Assembly: GCF_000148545.1 (NCBI RefSeq)
Contig: NZ_AEDV01000012.1
Coordinates: 1-46,718 of the forward strand
Length of the DNA: 46,718 nucleotides
Direction of reading: 5' to 3'
From: Streptococcus mitis SK597
Lineage (GTDB): Bacteria > Bacillota > Bacilli > Lactobacillales > Streptococcaceae
Position 1 is the stretch's first letter; each line of letters starts with the position of its first letter. Position numbers and translations under genes: made by a program. A model generated the notes under the pieces. The model did not search any database, was not told the DNA's origin, and was given only the letters and a program-made list of their open reading frames with translations. Shown here one piece after another: positions 1 through 6,359 of the stretch.

Positions 1-70
1 TGACTTGTATTTTAGTAATTACAAGTTTGGCATAGGGATGTTTTTTGTTTACTGAAGAGGAAAGGATAAG

Positions 71-177
71 TATAGTATATTGAATCAAGAATAGTACGAC
101 ACGACTGCTAAAATATTTCTATATATTAATTTGACTTTCCTAATCGATTTGTTCACATCTTATTTCAATCTACTATA
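71..177 (-). repeat. RUP element (107 bp)
   Basis: A 107-base unit bounded by TATAGTA/TACTATA-like ends. Its reverse complement matches the segment at 44450-44556 with about three differences. Length, TA-rich ends and intergenic position fit RUP, a non-autonomous pneumococcal repeat thought to be moved by an IS630-family transposase. The rest of 1-416 shows no gene: 1-70 is featureless, and 321-386 holds the dtpT control region. Confidence 0.85.
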
Positions 178-320
178 TGTTTCAAGGTTTGAAACATTTT
201 TAAACTAAACAAGAGCAAATTTTTAAAGGTGATTTTTCAAAGTAACTTTCACTTGCCTGATCGAAGTGGAAGTTAGTCTGAAATGGATTTTTATGATGGA
301 ATTAAGTATGAGACGTGTGA

Positions 321-335
321 TTTTTTCAGAAAATT
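321..335 (+). promoter_or_regulatory. CodY-like box upstream of dtpT
   Basis: TTTTTTCAGAAAATT matches the 15-base CodY consensus AATTTTCWGAAAATT at 13 positions. A weaker overlapping copy (11 of 15) follows at 332-346. It lies about 22 bases upstream of the -35 box, a usual place for repression of peptide-uptake genes when branched-chain amino acids are plentiful. That it binds CodY is inference. Confidence 0.6.
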
Positions 336-357
336 TTCTAAAACAAACATGATTTGT

Positions 358-386
358 TTGACATTTATTTGAAAATTCTGTAAAAT
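358..386 (+). promoter_or_regulatory. dtpT promoter
   Basis: TTGACA at 358-363 and TAAAAT at 381-386 are separated by 17 bases, an almost ideal sigma-A promoter. The expected transcription start is about 393, giving a short leader before the ATG at 417, which has AAGGAGA as its ribosome-binding site. Confidence 0.75.
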
Positions 387-416
387 GAATTATTATATCG
401 TTCAAGGAGAATATAT

Positions 417-1889
417 ATGGAAAAACAGAAAACATTTTTTGGACATCCTATGGGCTTGTCCACCCTCTTCTTTACAGAGATGTGGGAACGCTTTTCTTAC
501 TATGGGATGCGAGCTATCCTACTTTACTATATGTACTATAGTGTGCAAGATGGTGGATTGGGAATGGATAAGACCACAGCTGCATCGGTTATGGCGATTT
601 ATGGCTCGCTGGTATTTTTGTCCTCGGTTATCGGTGGTTTTGTCAGTGACCGTATTTTAGGAAGTCGTAAGACTGTCTTTTACGGTGGGATTCTGATTAT
701 GCTAGGGCATATTGCTTTGGCAACACCTTTTGGACAAGTGGCTCTCTATCTTTCTATTGCCTTGATTATCTTTGGAACTGGATTTTTAAAACCCAATATC
801 TCAGATATGGTGGGGGGAATTTATGAGAAAGAGGATGATAGACGGGATGCAGGTTTTAGTATCTTTGTCTTTGGTATTAACTTAGGTGCCTTCGTTGCCC
901 CTTATCTAGTAGGTTATCTAGGTCAGGAAGTCAATTTCCATCTAGGTTTCTCATTAGCTGCCATTGGGATGTTCTTTGGTTTGGTGAAGTATGTTTTAGA
1001 TGGGAAGAAATACCTGCCTGAATCAAGTCTTTACCCTACTGATCCACTTTCGCAGAAGGACCAGCAGACCTTGATTAAACGCTTGCTGATTACACTTGTC
1101 ATGGTTATTCTGGTGATTATAGGCTTAGTCTTTGCTCACCAATTTAACGTGGATATGATTGTTAATATCTTTACAATAATTGCGGTAATCATTCCAATCT
1201 ACTATTTCTTCAAAATTTTATCTAGTCAGAAAATAACTGCCACTGAGAGATCTCGAGTATTTGCTTACATTCCTCTATTTATCGCTGGGGTGCTCTTCTG
1301 GTCTATTGAGGAGCAGGGGTCTGTTGTTCTCGCTCTATTTGCGGATGATCAAACTCGACTCTACTTTAATGTATTTGGGAATCAGATTCATTTCCCATCT
1401 AGCTTTTTCCAAAGTATTAATCCACTTTTCATTATGATTTATGTGCCGATTTTTGCATGGTTGTGGGGGAAAATGGGTAAAAAGCAACCGTCCTCTTCTA
1501 AGAAATTTGCTTACGGTTTATTAGCAGCAGGTCTATCCTTCTTGTGGATGATGTTACCAGGGATGCTCTTTGGGACAGATGTTAAGGTCAGTCCTTTCTG
1601 GTTGATTATGAGTTGGGCTATTGTGATTGTGGGGGAAATGTTGATTTCGCCTATTGGTCTATCAGTCACTACTAAGCTAGCACCAAAATCCTTCCAAGCA
1701 CAAATGATGTCTATCTGGTTCTTGAGTAATGCAGCTGCCCAAGCTATCAATGCTCAAATTGTAAAATTTTATACAAGCGAAACTGAAGTGGCTTACTATG
1801 GAATTGTTGGAGGAATTACGATTGTATTCGGTATTATCTTACTCTTCTACGTTCCACGTATTGAAAAACTAATGTCTGGTATCAAATAG
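417..1889 (+). CDS. dtpT: Di/tripeptide:proton symporter, POT/PTR family
   Basis: The 490-residue polytopic membrane protein imports di- and tripeptides using the proton gradient. The N-terminus carries the POT-family signature around residues 14-27 (FFTEMWERFSYYG), including the E-x-x-E-R proton-coupling motif in helix 1. The second family signature region lies around residues 120-160 (FGTGFLKPNIS, then FVFGINLGAF). About 14 hydrophobic segments and the length are normal for DtpT. The start has AAGGAGA eight bases upstream, and a longer overlapping frame at 385-660 is a shadow. It is transcribed alone, with its own promoter (358-386), upstream CodY-like boxes and a terminator at 1944-1983. 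It is one of four peptide-uptake genes in the window. Substrate preference cannot be read from the sequence. Confidence 0.93.
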   Translation: MEKQKTFFGHPMGLSTLFFTEMWERFSYYGMRAILLYYMYYSVQDGGLGMDKTTAASVMAIYGSLVFLSSVIGGFVSDRILGSRKTVFYGGILIMLGHIALATPFGQVALYLSIALIIFGTGFLKPNISDMVGGIYEKEDDRRDAGFSIFVFGINLGAFVAPYLVGYLGQEVNFHLGFSLAAIGMFFGLVKYVLDGKKYLPESSLYPTDPLSQKDQQTLIKRLLITLVMVILVIIGLVFAHQFNVDMIVNIFTIIAVIIPIYYFFKILSSQKITATERSRVFAYIPLFIAGVLFWSIEEQGSVVLALFADDQTRLYFNVFGNQIHFPSSFFQSINPLFIMIYVPIFAWLWGKMGKKQPSSSKKFAYGLLAAGLSFLWMMLPGMLFGTDVKVSPFWLIMSWAIVIVGEMLISPIGLSVTTKLAPKSFQAQMMSIWFLSNAAAQAINAQIVKFYTSETEVAYYGIVGGITIVFGIILLFYVPRIEKLMSGIK

Positions 1890-1943
1890 AGAAAAACTGG
1901 AATTTCTGTAGGGATTCTAAAAGTTAGATCAATTATTTATTCA

Positions 1944-1983
1944 AAGGATTTAGTTCTGTATTGCATAGAGCTAAGTCCTTTTT
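1944..1983 (+). terminator. Terminator after dtpT
   Basis: A 14-base-pair stem (1944-1957 with 1967-1980, two G-U pairs) and a 9-base loop are followed by a run of T. It is a typical intrinsic terminator 55 bases after the dtpT stop codon. Confidence 0.8.
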
Positions 1984-2048
1984 GTTTGATTAAAACTCAC
2001 AATGTTTCTGATTTTCCTAGTAGACATTTGTTCATTTTTTCTATTTAA

Positions 2049-2421
2049 TACTCAATGAAAATCAAAGAGCGAACTAGGAAACTAGCCGCAGGTTGCTCAA
2101 AACACTGTTTTGAGATTGTAGATAAGACTGACGAAGTCAGCTCAAAACACTGTTTTGAGGTTGTAGATGAAACTGACGAAGTCAGCTCAAAACACTGTTT
2201 TGAGGTTGTAGATGAAACTGACGAAGTCAGCTCAAAACACTGTTTTGAGGTGGTAGATGAAACTGACGAAGTCAGCTCAAAACACTGTTTTGAGGTTGCA
2301 GATAGAACTGACGAAGTCAGCTCAAAACACTGTTTTGAGGTTGCAGATAGAACTGACGAAGTCAGTAACATATATATGGCAAGGCGACATTGACGCGGTT
2401 TGAAGAGATTTTCGAAGAGTA
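2049..2421 (-). repeat. BOX element with six boxB units
   Basis: On the minus strand this reads boxA (about 2366-2421, containing the TTCGAAAATCTCTTC end), six tandem 45-base boxB units (2096-2365), then boxC (about 2049-2095, ending in the TTTTCATTGAGTA sequence). Each boxB carries two small palindromes, CTCAAAAC-ACT-GTTTTGAG and CTGAC-GAA-GTCAG, so the RNA can fold into a chain of hairpins. Because the unit is 45 bases, both strands stay open as 15-residue repeats. I regard those as non-coding. The gene-free stretch 1890-2493 holds this element and two terminators, nothing else that I can see. Confidence 0.92.
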
Positions 2422-2435
2422 TAAGTCAAAGCCAA

Positions 2436-2488
2436 TCAAAAAATCTCACTATTCATCAGGCTAAAAGAAACCTAATCATAGTGAGATT
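2436..2488 (-). terminator. Terminator of the XRE-DUF3278-gpx operon
   Basis: AATCTCACTAT (2442-2452) pairs with ATAGTGAGATT (2478-2488). On the minus strand the stem is followed by a run of six T. It lies directly downstream of the peroxidase stop codon at 2494. Confidence 0.75.
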
Positions 2489-2493
2489 GTGAA

Positions 2494-2970
2494 TTATAGT
2501 AGAGTTTGTATGGCCTCTTCAATTTGTTTTGGGTCTGTTTTGGAAGAGAAGCGTTCAAAGACCTGCCCATCACGACCGATGAGAAACTTAGCGAAATTCC
2601 ATTCGATTCGTTTTCCTAGTGGGCCAGATTTCTGGTCTTTCAACCAAACATAGAGGGGATCTGCCTCCTTACCGTTGACCTTGATCTTGGCAAAACGTGG
2701 GAAAGTGGTTTGATAATGTAGGCTACAGAAGGCGTTGATTTCCTCTGCGCTACCTGGTGCTTGTCCCATAAACTGATTGCAAGGGAAGTCTAAAATCTCA
2801 AAACCTTGTTCTTGATAGCGATCATAGAGTTCTTGAAGTCCTTGGTACTGGGGCGTTAAACCACATCCGGTAGCAGTGTTGACAACCAAGAGAACTTTCC
2901 CACGATAGGCATCTAGTGGAGTTTCTTGATTGTCTTGGTTCAAGATTGAAAAATCGTATAGTGAAGTCAT
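2494..2970 (-). CDS. gpo: Glutathione peroxidase (cysteine type)
   Basis: The 158-residue cytoplasmic thiol peroxidase has a thioredoxin fold and reduces hydroperoxides. It shows the family motifs in order: VVNTATGCGLT with the peroxidatic cysteine at about residue 36, then LDFPCNQF around 61-68, and EWNFAKFLI near 122-130, giving the Cys-Gln-Trp-Asn catalytic set. Bacterial enzymes of this type often use thioredoxin rather than glutathione. The start codon overlaps the stop of the upstream DUF3278 gene as ATGA, so translation is probably coupled. It is the last gene of a minus-strand operon that begins with an XRE regulator at 4913. Pneumococcal homologues are also called bsaA/basA. Confidence 0.9.
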   Translation of the reverse strand: MTSLYDFSILNQDNQETPLDAYRGKVLLVVNTATGCGLTPQYQGLQELYDRYQEQGFEILDFPCNQFMGQAPGSAEEINAFCSLHYQTTFPRFAKIKVNGKEADPLYVWLKDQKSGPLGKRIEWNFAKFLIGRDGQVFERFSSKTDPKQIEEAIQTLL

Positions 2971-3545
2971 TGATTGCTTTTCTCTTTCTGTTTGGTATTT
3001 TTAGGAGTTTTTTCCTCCTGTAGGGATAGAAAGCCGTAGGTCAGGGTTCCAAAAATGCTACCGATAATCAGGCCGTACATTAGGAAAGGACCACTTTTAT
3101 CAAATTGCATGAGCAACTTCATAAAATCTGGAAGGGACATCTGCTGAACGAAGACTTTATGAAAGATGAGTAGGGTAAAGAGGCCAATCTGAAGGCCGAT
3201 AAACACAATCCAGCTTCGAAATTTGATTTGGGCTTTGCTGTAGGTTTTGAGGATGATTTCTGACTTGTCATCTTTTTCCAGATGGAGTTCTTTGACGGCT
3301 TTCTGAGTTTTTAAAGTAATGAAAAAGATGAGTCCAGAGTAAACGTAGGGCATAGCATAGCGAACGGTTTCTATGAAGCGTCCAAATAACAGATAAAATA
3401 AGAAGAGGAAGAAGGAAGAATAAACGATTTGAACCATAGAACGGGCACAAGCCTTGTAGATAATCTCTTGTCGGCATTCATCAAAAGGGCCTTGGATGTG
3501 AAAGAGACTTCGAAGTAGGCGAGTGGTTAAGTCTTCTTTTTTCAT
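2967..3545 (-). CDS. DUF3278-type membrane protein
   Basis: The 192-residue protein has a hydrophilic start (TTRLLRSLFHIQGPFDE) followed by four likely membrane helices, two around residues 38-80 and two around 110-170, and a lysine-rich tail. The N-terminal pattern, a short basic helix then 'xPxDEx(R/K)', matches the other DUF3278-like protein at 4161-4703, so the two look paralogous. AGGAGG lies eight bases before the ATG. It is the penultimate gene of the XRE-led operon and overlaps the peroxidase by four bases. The function of DUF3278 proteins is unknown. The constant neighbourhood with a small XRE regulator suggests a regulated envelope role, which is inference. Confidence 0.8.
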   Translation of the reverse strand: MKKEDLTTRLLRSLFHIQGPFDECRQEIIYKACARSMVQIVYSSFFLFLFYLLFGRFIETVRYAMPYVYSGLIFFITLKTQKAVKELHLEKDDKSEIILKTYSKAQIKFRSWIVFIGLQIGLFTLLIFHKVFVQQMSLPDFMKLLMQFDKSGPFLMYGLIIGSIFGTLTYGFLSLQEEKTPKNTKQKEKSNQ

Positions 3546-3571
3546 GTTAGTAACCTCCTAAATGAGCGGTT

Positions 3572-3679
3572 TTACTGATTTTCTTTTACGAATTGATAGA
3601 GATAATAAAGATAAGTGATAGAAGAAAGGATAGCGATAGTGAACAGTAAATAATATTTCCAATCGCTTGAGATGAGCAT
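3572..3679 (-). CDS. Small membrane peptide (35 aa)
   Basis: A short frame of 35 codons begins MLISSDWKYYLLF and has one hydrophobic helix (roughly residues 8-28) and a charged end (FVKENQ). Its ATG follows the upstream stop by three bases (TAA-CTG-ATG), which suggests coupled translation, since there is no separate ribosome-binding site. It fills the otherwise unexplained gap between two genes of the operon. No family recognised. It may also be a decayed remnant of a DUF3278 C-terminus. Confidence 0.45.
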   Translation of the reverse strand: MLISSDWKYYLLFTIAILSSITYLYYLYQFVKENQ

Positions 3680-3682
3680 CAG

Positions 3683-3898
3683 TTATGGTAAAGATAGAAT
3701 CATAAAGCATAGTGCTAAGTTGAGTATGCGTGTTTTTTGGGAGTCAATCTTTAGATAAGTCAGTCCTTTGTTGAGGGCTGGAACAAAGACTGGAAGGAGG
3801 ACTATATCGTAGATTGGTAAGTTCCCTGAAATGATGATGAAGATAAGCAGAGAACTGAACAAAAGATGATAGGTCAGTAAAGTTAGTAGTGATTTCAT
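3683..3898 (-). CDS. Small two-helix membrane protein
   Basis: The 71-residue protein has hydrophobic segments at about residues 4-25 and 27-46 and another at the C-terminus (ILNLALCFMILSLP). AGGAGG sits five bases upstream of the ATG, so it is probably really translated. It lies nine bases after the preceding gene in the XRE-led operon. I do not recognise a family. The 'DIVLLPVFVPALNKGLTYLK' stretch suggests a helix-hairpin. Size and context fit an accessory or immunity-like small membrane protein, but that is only a guess. Confidence 0.65.
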   Translation of the reverse strand: MKSLLTLLTYHLLFSSLLIFIIISGNLPIYDIVLLPVFVPALNKGLTYLKIDSQKTRILNLALCFMILSLP

Positions 3899-3907
3899 AG
3901 ATACCTC

Positions 3908-4150
3908 CTAATCCTGGTCTTTTTTAGCTCTTGCAATACGAAGTGAGTCGACAATATGCATCATCACTCCGAAAAAGAAAGCTCCCAGTATAGTTTTAAA
4001 AATATGTTTTGTATTTAGAAGAGAACTGATAAAATTTGGATTTTCACTTGTTAGGGTATCAATGAGTGGAATTATAAAAAATATCACTGTTCCATAAATC
4101 GAACCTGCTTTCAGACCAGGATAACGTAACTGTTTCTTTTCTTTTTTCAT
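3908..4150 (-). CDS. Short paralogue of the DUF3278 C-terminal half
   Basis: The start is set at the ATG complementary to 4148-4150 because AGGAGG lies just upstream. An upstream in-frame ATG at 4264 falls inside the previous gene. The 80-residue product (MKKEKKQLRYPGLKAG...) aligns with residues about 100-180 of the neighbour at 4161-4703: shared (K)KQL(R/H)YPGLKAG, two membrane helices, and an R-x-x-(R/K)AKK(D/N)QD tail. It is therefore a duplicated half-gene that has kept its own translation signals. Its function is unknown. Confidence 0.7.
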   Translation of the reverse strand: MKKEKKQLRYPGLKAGSIYGTVIFFIIPLIDTLTSENPNFISSLLNTKHIFKTILGAFFFGVMMHIVDSLRIARAKKDQD

Positions 4151-4160
4151 GAGTTTCCTC

Positions 4161-4703
4161 CTAATCCTCATCTTGATTTTTCTTAGCTTTTTCAATGCGA
4201 CGGGAGATGAGGAACTGTATGCTCGCTCCGAAGAAAATAGAACCGAGAATGCTTGATACACCATTTCTTATAGTGAGGAGAGAATGAAAATAGTCCTGAC
4301 CTTCACCTATGAGTATATGGAGAAGAGGAGTTATAAAAAACATCCATAGACCAAAGAACAAACCTGCTTTCAGACCAGGGTAGTGTAGTTGCTTACTTTC
4401 TTTCTCACTCAGCATATCTGGATCAATAGCTGTAATCCCTGTGTTTTTCATTTGGTAGGTGACATAGCCAGCAGCGATGAGGGCAATCGCTAAAATTAGA
4501 GGAGGATAGACTAGAGCCACTAGCTGAGGATATTTATAGGCCAGAAGGAGTGGAATAAGATTTCCGAAAATCATCAGATAAAAGAGGAAGATAAAGACTT
4601 GGTTGCCGATACGGTCTGCCTCACGTCGTTTGTATTCGTCAAGTGGATCAGAAATACCGTATGTGCGTTTGATCAGTTTTTCAGTGAAGGTTTCTTTTTT
4701 CAT
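4161..4703 (-). CDS. DUF3278-type membrane protein
   Basis: The 180-residue protein has an N-terminal amphipathic segment (EKLIKRTYGISDPLDEYKRR), two helices at about residues 30-80, a cytoplasmic loop with YPGLKAG, two more helices (about 112-165) and a charged tail ending KAKKNQDED. Length and layout fit the DUF3278 family, common in streptococci beside a small XRE regulator. It starts 16 bases after that regulator's stop, with an AGGAG-type ribosome-binding site, so the two are co-transcribed. A half-length copy follows it (3908-4150). The role is unknown. Confidence 0.8.
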   Translation of the reverse strand: MKKETFTEKLIKRTYGISDPLDEYKRREADRIGNQVFIFLFYLMIFGNLIPLLLAYKYPQLVALVYPPLILAIALIAAGYVTYQMKNTGITAIDPDMLSEKESKQLHYPGLKAGLFFGLWMFFITPLLHILIGEGQDYFHSLLTIRNGVSSILGSIFFGASIQFLISRRIEKAKKNQDED

Positions 4704-4718
4704 GAGTTTGCTCCTTTT

Positions 4719-4913
4719 TTAAAAATCTTCCTCCCAAAAGAGACTGTTGAGGTCAGTTTGGAGGCTGCGGGCGAGATTGAGACAGAGTTCCAGGGTTGGA
4801 TTGTACTTGTCGTTTTCAATCATATTGATGGTTTGTCTCGAGACACCGATATCCTTGGCTAGCTCGAGTTGGGAAATACCCAATTCCTTGCGAAATTCTT
4901 TCACACGATTCAT
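4719..4913 (-). CDS. Small XRE-family regulator (YozG-like)
   Basis: The 64-residue protein is almost entirely a Cro/cI-type helix-turn-helix: LGISQLELAKDIGVSRQTIN forms helices 2-3 (about residues 11-30), followed by MIENDKYNPTLELCLNLA. It ends in LFWEEDF, a common tail of this subfamily. A cytoplasmic DNA-binding dimer is expected. It is the first gene of the minus-strand operon reaching down to glutathione peroxidase at 2494. A perfect 15-base palindrome overlaps the -10 box of its promoter (4948-4962), so autoregulation is likely. Its ribosome-binding site is AAGGAGA. Confidence 0.88.
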   Translation of the reverse strand: MNRVKEFRKELGISQLELAKDIGVSRQTINMIENDKYNPTLELCLNLARSLQTDLNSLFWEEDF

Positions 4914-4947
4914 CTGGTCTCCTTTCTGATTTGTGTCGCATATATTT

Positions 4948-4982
4948 GACTATATTATAGTCTTTTAAACATGAAGTGTCAA
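4948..4982 (-). promoter_or_regulatory. Promoter and palindromic operator of the XRE operon
   Basis: On the minus strand TTGACA (4982-4977) and TATAAT (4959-4954) are exactly 17 bases apart, a full-consensus promoter. The -10 box lies inside GACTATA-T-TATAGTC (4948-4962), a perfect inverted repeat. It is a good candidate for the binding site of the XRE protein, which would close the promoter by autorepression. Confidence 0.75.
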
Positions 4983-5060
4983 GTATTTTTGACATATTTT
5001 TTGAAGAAATAGTAGTCTCCTTGTCCGATTTGTCTGACTAGTGCAAGCTGGTCGGATTTG

Positions 5061-5078
5061 TGGTAAAATAGATAAGAT
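5061..5078 (+). promoter_or_regulatory. Extended -10 promoter of rsmH
   Basis: TGGTAAAAT (5061-5069) is an extended -10 box with no clear -35. It predicts transcription starting around 5075-5077, only a few bases before the rsmH ATG at 5079. No Shine-Dalgarno sequence precedes that ATG, so the mRNA may be leaderless or nearly so. Confidence 0.5.
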
Positions 5079-6029
5079 ATGACAAAAGAATTTCATCATG
5101 TAACGGTCTTACTCCACGAAACGATTGATATGCTTGACGTAAAGCCCGACGGTATCTACGTTGATGCGACTTTGGGTGGAGCGGGCCATAGCGAATATTT
5201 ATTAAGTAAATTAAGTGAAAAAGGCCATCTCTATGCCTTTGACCAGGACCAGAATGCCATTGACAATGCGCAACAACGCTTGGCACCTTACATTGAAAAG
5301 GGAATGGTGACCTTTATCAAGGATAACTTCCGTCATTTACAGGCACGTTTGCGCGAAGCTGGTGTTCAGGAAATTGATGGAATTTGTTATGACTTGGGAG
5401 TGTCTAGTCCTCAATTGGACCAGCGTGAGCGTGGTTTTTCTTATAAAAAGGATGCGCCACTGGACATGCGGATGAATCAGGATGCTAGCCTGACAGCCTA
5501 TGAAGTGGTGAACCACTATGACTATCATGACTTGGTTCGTATTTTCTTCAAGTATGGTGAGGATAAATTTTCTAAGCAGATTGCGCGTAAGATTGAGCAA
5601 GCGCGTGAAGTGAAGCCGATTGAGACAACGACTGAGTTAGCAGAAATTATCAAGTCGGCCAAACCTGCCAAGGAACTCAAGAAGAAGGGCCATCCTGCCA
5701 AGCAGATTTTCCAGGCTATTCGAATTGAAGTTAATGATGAACTGGGAGCGGCAGATGAGTCCATCCAGCAGGCTATGGATATGTTGGCTCTGGATGGTAG
5801 AATTTCAGTGATTACCTTTCATTCCTTGGAAGACCGCTTGACCAAGCAATTGTTTAAGGAAGCTTCAACAGTTGAAGTTCCAAAAGGTTTGCCTTTCATC
5901 CCAGATGATCTCAAGCCCAAGATGGAATTGGTATCCCGTAAGCCAATCTTGCCAAGTGCAGAAGAATTAGAAGCCAATAACCGCTCGCACTCAGCTAAGT
6001 TGCGCGTGGCCAGAAAAATTCACAAGTAA
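5079..6029 (+). CDS. rsmH: 16S rRNA m4C1402 N4-methyltransferase RsmH (MraW)
   Basis: The 316-residue cytoplasmic SAM-dependent enzyme methylates N4 of C1402 in the decoding centre of 16S rRNA. The protein opens [14 protein letters not shown], followed by the SAM-binding motif [15 protein letters not shown] around residues 27-41 and a second conserved stretch, [13 protein letters not shown], near 106-118. The C-terminal [14 protein letters not shown] is typical of the family. Length is normal. The start is the one used by streptococcal homologues even though no ribosome-binding site is visible. It is the first gene of the division/cell-wall cluster rsmH-ftsL-pbpX-mraY, with nine bases to ftsL. 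Confidence 0.96.
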   Translation: MTKEFHHVTVLLHETIDMLDVKPDGIYVDATLGGAGHSEYLLSKLSEKGHLYAFDQDQNAIDNAQQRLAPYIEKGMVTFIKDNFRHLQARLREAGVQEIDGICYDLGVSSPQLDQRERGFSYKKDAPLDMRMNQDASLTAYEVVNHYDYHDLVRIFFKYGEDKFSKQIARKIEQAREVKPIETTTELAEIIKSAKPAKELKKKGHPAKQIFQAIRIEVNDELGAADESIQQAMDMLALDGRISVITFHSLEDRLTKQLFKEASTVEVPKGLPFIPDDLKPKMELVSRKPILPSAEELEANNRSHSAKLRVARKIHK

Positions 6030-6038
6030 GAGGAAAAA

Positions 6039-6356
6039 ATGGTAGATAAAAAAGAAACAACCAGTCAATTCTTGCAGAATCGTATAAAAAAATTCTCCCG
6101 TGTGGAGAAGGCTTTTTATCTTTCCATTGCGTTTACAGCTCTCGTTTTGGCGCTGAGTATTATCTTTATGCAGACTCGACTCCTACAAGTACAAAATGAT
6201 CTGACAAAAATCAATGCGCAGATAGAGGAGAAGAAGACAGAGTTGGATGATGCCAAACAAGAGGTAAATGAATTGTTGAGGGCAGAACGCTTGAAAGAAA
6301 TCGCAAATTCTAAGGACTTAAAATTGAATAACGAGAATATTCGATCAGCGGAGTAA
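6039..6356 (+). CDS. ftsL: Cell division protein FtsL
   Basis: The 105-residue bitopic protein of the divisome acts with DivIB/FtsQ and DivIC/FtsB. It has a basic cytoplasmic N-terminus (about 1-28), a single membrane helix (about 29-46, YLSIAFTALVLALSIIF), then an extracellular coiled coil rich in Lys, Glu and Leu (about 50-95). Streptococcal FtsL has exactly this size and layout and sits between rsmH and pbpX. AGAGGAAA precedes the ATG. The pbpX start follows three bases after its stop codon, so the two are made together. Confidence 0.93.
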   Translation: MVDKKETTSQFLQNRIKKFSRVEKAFYLSIAFTALVLALSIIFMQTRLLQVQNDLTKINAQIEEKKTELDDAKQEVNELLRAERLKEIANSKDLKLNNENIRSAE

Positions 6357-6359
6357 GAT

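Noticed and set aside
385..660. 91-codon frame overlapping the start of dtpT
   Set aside because: Its start lies on the dtpT leader, and the product looks like a frame-shifted reading of the transporter.
2096..2365. Six regular repeats resembling a CRISPR array
   Set aside because: The units are directly contiguous with no unique spacers, and they match boxB. No cas genes nearby.
2045..2393. Open frames of about 110 codons on both strands with 15-residue repeats
   Set aside because: They are produced by the 45-base boxB unit of a BOX element, which has no stop codons in these frames. No proper translation signals or known repeat protein family.
4151..4264. Longer N-terminus for the DUF3278 half-gene (start at 4264)
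   Set aside because: The extension lies entirely in the coding region of the previous gene, and AGGAGG points to the start at 4150.
5525..5764. Minus-strand frame inside rsmH
   Set aside because: Shadow frame of a well-supported conserved gene.
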